DNA of 12,417 bases from an uncultured Bacteroidales bacterium (GCA_945949375.1 CAMFEN010000014.1:1-12417), one strand, 5' to 3'. Shown: positions 5,901 through 12,417, counted from the stretch's first letter. A program made the numbers and translations. The notes: a model not told the origin generated them from the sequence alone.

Positions 5901-6309
5901 GACAGGAAAAATAGGACTAATTGCCGGTGGCATTGGATTCGCCGGTTTGCTTATAATAGTCATTGTCTTGTTGTGTAAACGCCGCGGCAACACAACGGCT
6001 ATGCCGAAGGAGTTGGACTGGGGAGATAATCTCAGCGAATCCGAATCTAACGACATCTATCGTATTGCAAAAGCGTTGTACGAGGACATGGATGGTCTAT
6101 CCATGAGCCACAACAACGCTATCTATACAGAGTATGCCGCAACATCTGACCGCGTCTTCGTTGGCGTAGCAAACTATTTTGCACAACGATGGGGTAACGG
6201 AGACAATTTAGCAACGTGGCTCGACAACGAAGTATATGGCGCAAGCAACAAGGCAACCGTAAAGAGTATTCTTGTGCGTCTTAACGGATATGGTATAACC
6301 CCTAAATGA
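5893..6309 (+). CDS. N-terminally anchored protein, weakly annexin-like domain
   Basis: A 138-residue protein with an N-terminal membrane helix (about residues 7-28, Gly- and Ile-rich, ending CKRRG) and a soluble C-terminal domain of about 90 residues. The domain runs DIYRIAKALYED...IYTEYAATSD...GVANYFAQRWGNGDNLATWLDNEVYG...VKSILVRL. That order of short helices, including 'L...L..EVYG', resembles one annexin-type repeat. The usual GxGT calcium loop is missing, so the similarity may be only structural or fortuitous. Annexin-like folds bind membranes, which would fit a membrane-containing virus. Otherwise the protein is of unknown function. Tight spacing places it in the virion operon. Confidence 0.7.
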   Translation: MTKTGKIGLIAGGIGFAGLLIIVIVLLCKRRGNTTAMPKELDWGDNLSESESNDIYRIAKALYEDMDGLSMSHNNAIYTEYAATSDRVFVGVANYFAQRWGNGDNLATWLDNEVYGASNKATVKSILVRLNGYGITPK

Positions 6310-6318
6310 TTTGGAATT

Positions 6319-6468
6319 ATGAATTACAACGCAAATGCAGACGGTTCCTTCGGAAGTGTAGGTGCAAATGTTGATTTGAATATACCTATCGACACGATAG
6401 TGTATATCGTATTGGCTTGTCTAATCATCTTCGCAGGGTTCTTCCTGATGAAGAAATACATCCATTGA
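6319..6468 (+). CDS. Small single-span membrane protein
   Basis: A 49-residue protein beginning MNYNANADGSFGSVGANVDL, with one C-terminal membrane helix (about residues 25-44, IVYIVLACLIIFAGFFL) and a basic end (MKKYIH). It lies nine bases after the previous stop and one base before the next ATG, so the frame fits the operon perfectly. No family recognised. It is likely part of the virion membrane. Confidence 0.6.
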   Translation: MNYNANADGSFGSVGANVDLNIPIDTIVYIVLACLIIFAGFFLMKKYIH

Positions 6469-6469
6469 T

Positions 6470-6829
6470 ATGAAAGCAAAAAGTAAATATATTTTTATGG
6501 GCATAGGTGTGCTTGTTCTTGTGCTGTTAGTAGCCGTGATTATTGTTGCTGTAAAAAAGAAACGGCAGGCACAGGATGAAGCGCAGTACGCTCCTATCCT
6601 ATCCGACCCCGTGATTAAATACGGAGACCGCGGCGAAAACGTGAAACAGTTGCAGGCATATCTAAATGCCAAACTGATACACTATGCCGACCTGAAAGGT
6701 GGTCGCCCGACGTATAGCGGGAGCGTGATTAACGCACTGGACGTGGACGGTATCTACGGAAAGCGCACGCAGTGCGTTACGAATTGGTGGTTTGGCAAGG
6801 AACAAATCTTATTGTCGGAAATTCAATAA
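6470..6829 (+). CDS. Membrane-anchored peptidoglycan-binding protein
   Basis: A 119-residue protein with an N-terminal signal-anchor (about residues 8-28, followed by KKKRQ) and a C-terminal domain of the PG_binding_1 type. The family hallmarks are visible: YGDRGENVKQLQAYLN (about 50-65; 'G..G..V..LQ..L') and DVDGIYGKRTQ (about 91-101; 'DG.fG..T...v'). No catalytic lytic domain is attached, so by itself it would only bind the wall. In a membrane-containing phage it could hold the virion membrane near the murein during entry or position a lytic partner. PRD1 and PM2 carry murein-active proteins in their virions, a precedent for this location. The start ATG at 6470 overlaps nothing and sits one base after the preceding stop. 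Confidence 0.7.
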   Translation: MKAKSKYIFMGIGVLVLVLLVAVIIVAVKKKRQAQDEAQYAPILSDPVIKYGDRGENVKQLQAYLNAKLIHYADLKGGRPTYSGSVINALDVDGIYGKRTQCVTNWWFGKEQILLSEIQ

Positions 6830-6836
6830 TTACCTT

Positions 6837-7127
6837 ATGGCAGGACGAGTTTTTTTATCAGAGAACCTATTGCAGGGAACAAAGGCAGACATCACTTTCG
6901 TAGATGTCGATGGTAATGTGTTTATCGGAAATTTCGACCGTACATCATTCGATGGCGACATGAATACGGTGTATAATCAGCCTATATGGCAGATTATTAA
7001 AACGGAAATTATTACCAATGCCGATGACACACAAACCATTCGCACGCTTTATCCGAATGGTAACTGCCAATTTTGCCATCGGTGGAGCGATTTAAGAAAT
7101 ATCAAATTTAACTTCAAATTAGCATAA
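6837..7127 (+). CDS. Small soluble virion-operon protein of unknown function
   Basis: A 96-residue protein (MAGRVFLSENLLQGTKADITF...) without membrane segment. Alternating strands (ADITFVDVDGNVFIGNF; QIIKTEIITNADDTQTIRTLYP) suggest an all-beta fold. I start it at ATG 6837. An upstream TTG at 6792 would overlap the preceding gene by 38 bases and adds an unconvincing basic leader. A CQFC motif near the C-terminus has only two cysteines and one nearby His (CHRW), so a metal site is possible but unproven. It is one of the few genes here without a membrane helix and could be a minor capsid or vertex protein. Confidence 0.6.
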   Translation: MAGRVFLSENLLQGTKADITFVDVDGNVFIGNFDRTSFDGDMNTVYNQPIWQIIKTEIITNADDTQTIRTLYPNGNCQFCHRWSDLRNIKFNFKLA

Positions 7128-7129
7128 AT

Positions 7130-7669
7130 ATGTTAGACTCAACAACAATGGCACTTCGTGCCGCATTATTGGTTCGCAATGGTTTTGCGAATGCAAACGG
7201 GTATAGTTATAGTATCGGTAGCATCGGCTCGATGGTTATCAAAAATGGTAATCAAATTTCCTACATAAAAGGCTCAGTAGGAACATTGAGTCCACAGCAG
7301 GGTCGTCATACCGGTGGCATTACTCGCGAACGGATAGAAGACGCTATTCGTTATAACGCAAACAAATCTATCGGAACACTTTCCGAGAAAGTCATCGTCG
7401 AAACAGGCGAGCAAACAGCAAGCGGTTCGGCAAACCAAAAAGCACTCGAAATCGCTTCGGGTGTGCGTCTCGACTATAACAAACCGGCACAAGAGGAGTC
7501 GTTTACGCTTTCCGAGGAACCCATAAATGACTTCCAAATTAACAATGATTCGCCTACTACGCCTACACAACGGCAAGCGCAAGCATCGTTCTTTGAGAGA
7601 AGTAAGACGACGATACTGATTGCTGTCGTGCTGATTGTTGTAGCCGCATTATTCTTGTGGAAAAAATAA
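7130..7669 (+). CDS. C-terminally anchored protein of unknown function
   Basis: A 179-residue protein. The N-terminal ~60 residues contain Ser/Gly/Ile-rich strands (YSYSIGSIGSMVIKNGNQIS). The middle is polar and Ser/Thr/Gln-rich, probably flexible. A strong membrane helix ends the protein (about 159-177, ILIAVVLIVVAALFLW) with a KK tail. No family recognised. It starts two bases after the preceding stop, fitting the same transcript. Architecture suggests a spike-base or vertex anchor holding an outer protein to the membrane, but this is inference. Confidence 0.65.
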   Translation: MLDSTTMALRAALLVRNGFANANGYSYSIGSIGSMVIKNGNQISYIKGSVGTLSPQQGRHTGGITRERIEDAIRYNANKSIGTLSEKVIVETGEQTASGSANQKALEIASGVRLDYNKPAQEESFTLSEEPINDFQINNDSPTTPTQRQAQASFFERSKTTILIAVVLIVVAALFLWKK

Positions 7670-7689
7670 CCGTTTAATCAACATTTTAT

Positions 7690-8553
7690 ATGCAAGTAGT
7701 TCACTCCCTATGGTCTCAACCCATGACTTCTTGTCCCAAGCAAGAACGTATCAAAAAGCAAGTAGTTAATCTTTGGTGTTACGCACTTTCCGTAGCCTAT
7801 GCGCGCAAGCACAATCTTCCCATTCGCCTTTATACCGACGAACAGGGGAAACGGCTCATCGGGCATCTGCCTTATGACAGTATCTTGCCGCTCAACATGC
7901 CGACGAACACACCTACATCCTTTTGGGCTGCCGGTAAGTTCAAGGCTTATGAACAAATGCAACCATGCGATGTACATATCGATGGAGATGTATTTCTGAC
8001 AGATAGGCGCTGCGTGGAAGCAATAGAGCAGAACCTACGACAGCCTTTTCATGTCTTTACGCAAAACGAGGAGACGCCTGCTAACTGCTCCAAGCAGTTC
8101 TACAATAAGATTATCAGCCTGCTTAATCTTTTCAATATCTCCTACGATGGTATTGACTTTCCCTGTTTCCGAAAAGCCTACAATACCGGCATTATTTCCT
8201 TTGGCAACGATGCTTTTCGCAAGGAGTACTGCTATCGCTATTGGCAAACTATCCGACAGGTAACAGCCAATAAGACACTCGCCGATGTGCTGCATATCAT
8301 TAACACGGCTCCAGATGTAGTACTCGAGCAGCAGATGCTTTACGAAACGGCAAATACAGGCGTGCACAATCCTAATCTCACACTACTTGGGACAGGCACA
8401 AAGATATACAAAAACGCAAGCAAGATGGGCTATATCCATCTGCTCGCCAATGCTAAAGAAGAGGAGATTCAGTATATCGTCAAAAGAGTAGAAGAGGTAA
8501 ACCCCGACATTTACCGCACAACACAACAGGTTTTTGAACAAATAAAAGCATAA
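7690..8553 (+). CDS. Glycosyltransferase-like protein (DUF6734-like)
   Basis: A 287-residue soluble protein. It opens with HSLWSQPM, then WCYALSVAYARKHNLPIRLYTDEQG (about 29-53), LPYD (60-63), FWAAGKFKAYEQM (78-90) and HIDGDVFL (96-103). The last is a DxD-type motif (D98, D100) such as binds a nucleotide-sugar metal in GT-A glycosyltransferases. This order matches the Bacteroidetes family I know as DUF6734, thought to be glycosyltransferase-like. The protein is about the family's length and looks intact. Its place between virion proteins and just before two fibre proteins suggests it decorates the fibre or spike, or alters the host surface glycan. Donor and acceptor are unknown. It starts 20 bases after the preceding stop and ends one base before the next ATG. 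Confidence 0.65.
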   Translation: MQVVHSLWSQPMTSCPKQERIKKQVVNLWCYALSVAYARKHNLPIRLYTDEQGKRLIGHLPYDSILPLNMPTNTPTSFWAAGKFKAYEQMQPCDVHIDGDVFLTDRRCVEAIEQNLRQPFHVFTQNEETPANCSKQFYNKIISLLNLFNISYDGIDFPCFRKAYNTGIISFGNDAFRKEYCYRYWQTIRQVTANKTLADVLHIINTAPDVVLEQQMLYETANTGVHNPNLTLLGTGTKIYKNASKMGYIHLLANAKEEEIQYIVKRVEEVNPDIYRTTQQVFEQIKA

Positions 8554-8554
8554 T

Positions 8555-9304
8555 ATGCTAGTAGTTTACGACCCTATATTAGGTGCTACAAGAAAAGAAG
8601 TCAATACGTCCGTATTCATGCGTAAAGATGGTAGTAATTACGTTTCCTCGCTCGCGCTGGTTACGCCCATTATCTCCTCATCGTGGAAAATCAAGAAGAA
8701 GGACGGAACTCAGGTAAGCACCTCAACTGCGAATAGTATCACCGTAGAGAACGGCGCAAAGGTGGACTATTCCGGCACAAGTTCGCAACCCACCCCATCC
8801 GAATCGCAGACGGCTCCAACGGCTATCACCGGCGATTTCGGCACAGCAGCATCCGGCAGCAAGACTGACACTAACATCACTGCTAACAAAACATTTAGAG
8901 TAACCTATACCGCTCCAAAAAGCGGTTTGGAAGTGTCAGGAAATAAGGTGGTCAGAGCCTCAGGCAATCAACAAACAGCAGCATCTGCATCGGTAGCCTT
9001 CTCGCACCGTCGTTATTGGGGGGCATCCGCAGACGCAAATGCTGATATTACAGCACTCTCCACAGAATTGAGCAACAGCAAAGCCAAAACGATTGACTTC
9101 AACTGCTCCGGCGGAAAGTATTTTTACTATGCCTATCCGAAAACCTTGGGCAGCACAGCATGGAAAGTGGGAGGACTGGCTTTTACAGGATACCAACGCA
9201 CCGAGAAGACCATCACCAATGAGTATGGATTGCCGGTTACATACTACATCTATCGTAGCATAGAGAAACAAACAGGCTCGGCAATTAACGCAGTAATCTC
9301 TTAA
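8555..9304 (+). CDS. Fibre-like virion protein
   Basis: A 249-residue Ser/Thr-rich protein without membrane segment. The N-terminal third (VNTSVFMRKDGSNYVSSLAL) could attach it to the particle. The middle (SSQPTPSESQTAPTAI...) is low in complexity and probably a linker. The C-terminal ~100 residues (FSHRRYWGAS, then FNCSGGKYFYYAYP...LAFTGYQRTEKTITNEYG) resemble the tip domains of Bacteroidetes phage fibre proteins as I remember them. It lies right before the large spike gene and just after the glycosyltransferase. Most likely a receptor-binding or penton-like appendage. Confidence 0.6.
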   Translation: MLVVYDPILGATRKEVNTSVFMRKDGSNYVSSLALVTPIISSSWKIKKKDGTQVSTSTANSITVENGAKVDYSGTSSQPTPSESQTAPTAITGDFGTAASGSKTDTNITANKTFRVTYTAPKSGLEVSGNKVVRASGNQQTAASASVAFSHRRYWGASADANADITALSTELSNSKAKTIDFNCSGGKYFYYAYPKTLGSTAWKVGGLAFTGYQRTEKTITNEYGLPVTYYIYRSIEKQTGSAINAVIS

Positions 9305-9316
9305 CTCGTAAAGTAT

Positions 9317-11206
9317 ATGTCAAACATAGCAGGAACCAATTTAGCGGCAGCAATAGCCCCGTTCACCACCGAAGATACTTACCCGACCCACTATGCCGAA
9401 TATGGCAAAGGTGGATGGCATAGCGTAGCAACCCTATCCGACCGCGATGCCATCCCAGTTCAGCGCCGCGAGACCGGCATGGTAGTCTTTGTCCAAGCAG
9501 AAAACATACCATATCGCTTGACAGCAGACGGCAGTTGGGAGAGATTATTAAATGATGTAGATGACTCTTTGTCCTCAACTTCAACAAATCCTATTCAAAA
9601 TCGGGTCGTATATGAAGAAATCACGAAAGCAAACACCAGTTTATCCACTAAACAGGACAAAACAGATAATTCGTTGCTGACCAATGTGAAGACGATTGTC
9701 GGTGCCATAAATGAACTATGGCAAAAGTTTAATGACTATCTAAAAGGAATCCAGCACGTAACCTATACTCAACTGGTGCTACTTCGGGACAATGGCAAAC
9801 TGATTGCAGGGCAATGGTACCGCATTACTGACTATATGACTACCGTTGCAAATGATATGGAGGCGCGCAGTGCCGGACATCCGTTTGATTTGTTGGTTAT
9901 GGCGATAAATGAAGACACGATTTCAGAGGAAGCAAAAGCGGTAAAGAGTTTAAGAGACAGCAATGGATATTTCGACAATGCAAACATAAATGCTTGGAAG
10001 GTGTGGTATTGTTTGGATAATGACATAACACGATTCCAATGGGCAGACACGGAGAACGGCAAAGGTGTCATCTGGCGCATGATTGACGAGTGGCAGAATG
10101 ATTGCCCTTATGACTTCAAAAATGTGCAGTTCAAACGCTACAAAGTAACACCTACCACGCCTGTTCCGGATGACGTAGAAGAACAACAGTCGCTTGCTGA
10201 ACTGGACGGCACCTATATAGGCACAAATGCAGAAATGAAAAGTCTCACGGTTGAAGACTATGACGATTTTGTCTGGGTTTATACATTCTCACTTGGTGAT
10301 AGACTATCTACACCTGTAGATGCTTCTCTTATAGGTTATGTGAATAATGAACAGGGCGAAGGCTATGGGTACAAAGGATATTATGGTGACAATGTTATTT
10401 TGCCATGTACCTGTCATCAGACCATTGATGATGAGCAGCAATCAGTCTTTTGCCTGAATAATGTCGTTTGGTTCACGAACAATGTCAGATACCGTTCACT
10501 TATTTGTGGAAACAGAGTAGAAAGCGAATGTATCAATATGACCTTATCCGGTCATGGTACCCATATTAAGCATGATTGCCAGAATATCATCATGGGTGAT
10601 GGTTGTCTTGGGAACACTATTGGAGTCGGATGCTTCTTGTGTACATTCGGGAACGATTGTTATTATAACACATTCGGGAACTATTGCGGTGGGAACACGT
10701 TCGGGAACTACTTCTACTATAACACATTCGGGAACTATTGCAACAATAACACATTCGGGAACTACTTCCAATGGAACACGTTCGGGAACGATTGTGATAG
10801 CAACACATTCGGGAACGATTGTTGGAATAACACATTCGGGAACGGTTGTACTGGTAATACGTTCGGGAACGGTTGTTGGAATAACACATTCGGGAACAGT
10901 TGCAACAATAACACGTTCGGGAACAGTTGCAACAATAACACGTTCGGGAACGGTTGCGGTGGGAACACGTTCGGGAACAACTGTCGCCTTATCACTGTGC
11001 ATGGTGGTGTCGAATATGTGTCTATTACTGGCGGAAGTACCAGTTCTTCCTATGTGCAGAACGCACAAATACTCAATGGAACACACGGTAGCGACATATC
11101 TAACAGACTACAAATATCGTTCCAAGAGGGTGTGAGTTACTGTCAATTTGCAGGGCAGAATAGTAGCGGAGTTTTGAAGATTTGGACGCCTGCTGACGCC
11201 TACTAA
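9317..11206 (+). CDS. Receptor-binding spike with nonapeptide beta-solenoid
   Basis: A 629-residue protein, the largest here. Regions in order: a short N-terminal domain (about 1-78, ending GSWERLLND); a linker with the fibre signature STNPIQNRVVYEEI...KQDKTDNSLL...TIVGAINEL (about 88-140), usually trimeric coiled coil; a globular region starting VTYTQLVLLRDNGKLIAGQWYRITDYM (about 150-440); a solenoid of 13 NTFGNxCxx repeats at residues about 443-559, plus two degenerate copies before it; and a C-terminal cap ending GVLKIWTPADAY. Stacked Asn, Phe and Cys ladders suggest a right-handed parallel beta-helix as in many spikes. Expected role: adhesion to host surface glycan, perhaps with depolymerase action. 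No catalytic residues are identifiable. The stop codon directly abuts the recombinase frame, in the same reading frame. Confidence 0.75.
   Translation: MSNIAGTNLAAAIAPFTTEDTYPTHYAEYGKGGWHSVATLSDRDAIPVQRRETGMVVFVQAENIPYRLTADGSWERLLNDVDDSLSSTSTNPIQNRVVYEEITKANTSLSTKQDKTDNSLLTNVKTIVGAINELWQKFNDYLKGIQHVTYTQLVLLRDNGKLIAGQWYRITDYMTTVANDMEARSAGHPFDLLVMAINEDTISEEAKAVKSLRDSNGYFDNANINAWKVWYCLDNDITRFQWADTENGKGVIWRMIDEWQNDCPYDFKNVQFKRYKVTPTTPVPDDVEEQQSLAELDGTYIGTNAEMKSLTVEDYDDFVWVYTFSLGDRLSTPVDASLIGYVNNEQGEGYGYKGYYGDNVILPCTCHQTIDDEQQSVFCLNNVVWFTNNVRYRSLICGNRVESECINMTLSGHGTHIKHDCQNIIMGDGCLGNTIGVGCFLCTFGNDCYYNTFGNYCGGNTFGNYFYYNTFGNYCNNNTFGNYFQWNTFGNDCDSNTFGNDCWNNTFGNGCTGNTFGNGCWNNTFGNSCNNNTFGNSCNNNTFGNGCGGNTFGNNCRLITVHGGVEYVSITGGSTSSSYVQNAQILNGTHGSDISNRLQISFQEGVSYCQFAGQNSSGVLKIWTPADAY
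10643..10993 (+). repeat. Thirteen 27-bp tandem coding repeats in the spike
   Basis: Units begin every 27 bases from 10643 to 10967, each ACR-TTC-GGG-AAC followed by a varying codon, TGY (or TTC) and two or three varied codons. Units at 10886 and 10913 differ at one base (ACA/ACG), so they are a recent duplication. The two 27-base segments before 10643 are decayed copies. A repeat in frame, with such identity, can gain or lose units by slippage without a frameshift, changing spike length. Confidence 0.9.
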
Positions 11207-11644
11207 TTGATACGGACATTTGCATATAGATGCGCTATAATCGCATTTATACGAGATGAACATTTGCAAAACGAATGGATAATAAAGAAAATGGTAAAGA
11301 CTGGTTTTGTAGTTGAGATACCGATTAAAGACCTATTCGGCGGCAAAATGCTACAAATCGTTGAGAGGTACAACGGACATATAAGTAATCTCACAAAGTC
11401 GCTTGGAAGCAACTGTACCGTCAATAAAACGTTACGTGGAATACTGGATAAAATAGAAGCCGATGCTAAAATAACATTCCACAGTAGCCGACATACGTTT
11501 GCAACTCTTCTTGCCCAGCAGGGCGTACAAATCACAACTATACAAAAGTTGTTAGGACATCAGAAGTTGCAAACAACGCAGATTTATAGCGAGGTGGATA
11601 GAAAAGCCATCACAAATGATATAAAGAAACGACAAAGAAAATGA
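11207..11644 (+). CDS. Tyrosine recombinase catalytic domain without the N-terminal region
   Basis: A 145-codon frame opening with TTG immediately after the spike stop and in the spike's own frame. It aligns with the catalytic half of Bacteroidetes tyrosine recombinases: TFAYRC...IRDEHL (R8, the likely first catalytic Arg), KTG (K31), HSSRH (H92, R95), LGH (H118) and QIYSE (Y127). All catalytic positions are present in order. The core-binding and arm-binding domains of a full integrase (usually 300-400 residues) are absent, and the homology begins within a few codons of the spike stop. The first ATG (11291) would lose R8, so either TTG 11207 is the start or this is a truncated remnant. If active it could be an unusual minimal recombinase acting near the spike. 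More likely it is the scar of a rearrangement. ATGA overlap couples it to the next gene. Confidence 0.65.
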   Translation: MIRTFAYRCAIIAFIRDEHLQNEWIIKKMVKTGFVVEIPIKDLFGGKMLQIVERYNGHISNLTKSLGSNCTVNKTLRGILDKIEADAKITFHSSRHTFATLLAQQGVQITTIQKLLGHQKLQTTQIYSEVDRKAITNDIKKRQRK

Positions 11645-12078
11645 CACAGAAACGAATCTTAGTAGGTAGCCGCGTGTTTTTTGCATGCATGAATGGTTTC
11701 CATAGTAAGGATACCGATTATCTTATCTTAGTGAGTGAACCCAAGCACTTCAACTGGCGGCGCGAAACAAGCATGCGTGGAATATGCACTTTTGAATACA
11801 AGCAAGAAGCAGCCCGGGATATGATAGCCCGCACTATTGAGCAAGGCGACGCACTGTTACTTGGCAAATTTCTCGTCCCGGAAGTACTGCAAGCCATAGA
11901 TGCAAGCATGGAAGACATCAAACCGCTGGAAGCACTATTACCCAAACTGGACGAGAAACACAAGTATCAATCCGTAATCTTTGAAGCTTATATGACCAAT
12001 AAGGCATTTACTTTAACTAATGAGCAACGCGCAGAAGCATATAATCAATACCTTCTTGCACGCACAAAAACAAAATGA
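11641..12078 (+). CDS. Nucleotidyltransferase-like protein
   Basis: A 145-residue soluble protein. GSR at residues 9-11, then SKDTDY at 22-27, has the shape of the nucleotidyltransferase motif GSx...DxD (D24, D26 as metal ligands) as seen in MNT/kanamycin-type minimal nucleotidyltransferases. Later stretches (WRRETSMRGICTFEYKQE; GDALLLGKFLVPEV; LPKLDEKHKY) seem conserved in phage proteins I have seen from Bacteroidetes, though I cannot name the family. It could modify a protein, RNA or small molecule, perhaps in host defence or counter-defence. It overlaps the recombinase frame by four bases and the next gene by four (ATGA), so the three are one transcription unit. Function is uncertain, though coding status is strong. 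Confidence 0.6.
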   Translation: MTQKRILVGSRVFFACMNGFHSKDTDYLILVSEPKHFNWRRETSMRGICTFEYKQEAARDMIARTIEQGDALLLGKFLVPEVLQAIDASMEDIKPLEALLPKLDEKHKYQSVIFEAYMTNKAFTLTNEQRAEAYNQYLLARTKTK

Positions 12079-12383
12079 CAATGAGCCACATGCTTACTAT
12101 CTTACTTGCCACGTTGGGTGGGGCGGACGCATACGCTTGGGCGACTCTGCTCCTTGTACCCGTTACGGGTATTGTCTCGTGGTTTGCCGCGCGCAAAGTG
12201 CGAAACAACTCCACCTTACAGCAGTTGCAGCAGACCATTGATATGCTGGTGATGAAAAACAAAGAGTTGTACGAGCGTATCACACAGCAGAACCAGCAAA
12301 TAGAAGAACTGAACGCCCAACTCACAGAGGTGCGACGCGAAAATGCAGAACTCATCACAGGACAAGCACGTATCAGCAAAGAG
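12075..12383 (+). CDS. Membrane/coiled-coil protein, 3' end missing (possible lysis gene)
   Basis: Open from ATG 12075 (ATGA overlap with the preceding stop); about 103 codons precede the adapter. The N-terminus (MTMSHMLTILLATLGG) and a membrane segment at about 19-39 (AYAWATLLLVPVTGIVSWFAA) are followed by a basic residue run and a strong coiled coil (about 46-100; LQQLQQTIDML, LYERITQQNQQIEELNAQL, VRRENAELI). The architecture is like that of small Bacteroidetes phage membrane proteins near lysis genes, and like the first gene of this window (one helix plus coiled coil). A holin- or spanin-type role is only a guess. The codons after 12383 translate the sequencing adapter and must not be counted. 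Confidence 0.65.
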
Positions 12384-12417
12384 AGATCGGAAGAGCGTCG
12401 TGTAGGGAAAGAGTGTA
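12384..12417 (+). other. Illumina TruSeq adapter contamination
   Basis: The sequence from AGATCGGAAGAGC (12384-12396) to the end matches the TruSeq adapter, with the next bases continuing the known adapter (CGTCGTGTAGGG and onward). Its translation gives the well-known artefact peptide RSEERRVGKEC. This is not biological DNA; the contig's real end is 12383. Confidence 0.95.

Noticed and set aside
10643..10993. CRISPR-like array
   Set aside because: The 27-base periodicity has no spacers of unique sequence and is in frame with a coding solenoid.
10544..11086. Long minus-strand open frame through the spike repeats, and two other long frames over the same repeats
   Set aside because: They arise because a 27-base repeat without stops is open in several frames; the spike frame has fibre features on both sides.
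9317..11206. Diversity-generating retroelement target in the spike
   Set aside because: AAC codons in the repeats are suggestive, but no reverse transcriptase or template repeat is present in the window.
1..12383. tRNA or rRNA genes
   Set aside because: No cloverleaf with a CCA-type acceptor or rRNA-like sequence was noticed by eye; a tRNAscan run would settle it.

Overview
The window looks like most of the morphogenesis half of a small virus or provirus of the Bacteroidetes (probably a gut Bacteroidales host). Host evidence: promoter-like sequences match the Bacteroidetes -33 TTTG / -7 TAnnTTTG pattern, start codons are preceded by A/T-rich leaders without Shine-Dalgarno sites, and several proteins (a DUF6734-like glycosyltransferase, a spike with NTFGN repeats, a small DUF4248-like helix-turn-helix protein) resemble families I know mainly from that phylum. 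All convincing protein genes are on the + strand and tightly packed. There is no terminase, portal, tape measure or tail-tube gene. Instead there is an A32/FtsK-HerA-like packaging ATPase, a candidate capsid protein and about a dozen small proteins with a single membrane segment. That is the layout of tailless, membrane-containing phages (PRD1, PM2 and FLiP-like groups). The assignment is an inference, because the capsid protein is not recognised by sequence alone.

Layout. 1-1196: a membrane/coiled-coil protein and the packaging ATPase. 1193-1555: a nuclease-toxin-like reading frame split by an in-frame amber codon, overlapped at its 3' end by a probable leftward small-RNA unit (promoter about 1666-1697, terminator about 1493-1531). 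1713-1907: a small helix-turn-helix protein followed by a terminator. 1941-2118: a control region with five perfectly phased 10-bp repeats (TGGGAAG core) just upstream of a Bacteroidetes -7 box. 2119-9304: a long rightward virion operon. It holds two tiny membrane proteins, the candidate major capsid protein and a hairpin that probably lowers read-through. Next come membrane proteins, including a membrane-anchored HExxH metallopeptidase, a large Cys-containing anchored protein, an anchored protein with a weak annexin-like look and an anchored peptidoglycan-binding protein. The operon ends with two proteins of unknown role, a glycosyltransferase-like protein and a fibre-like protein. 9317-11206: a large receptor-binding spike with thirteen 27-bp/9-residue repeats. 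11207-12383: a tyrosine recombinase catalytic domain without its N-terminal half, a nucleotidyltransferase-like protein and the start of another membrane/coiled-coil protein.

How the parts would fit: the ATPase packages DNA into a capsid with an internal membrane that carries the small anchored proteins. The peptidase and peptidoglycan-binding protein would act at the cell envelope during entry or release. The fibre and spike would bind the host surface, and the glycosyltransferase could modify virion or host surface glycans.

The last 34 bases (12384-12417) are Illumina TruSeq adapter, so the contig ends artificially there. No replication gene is visible, so the genome is probably incomplete.
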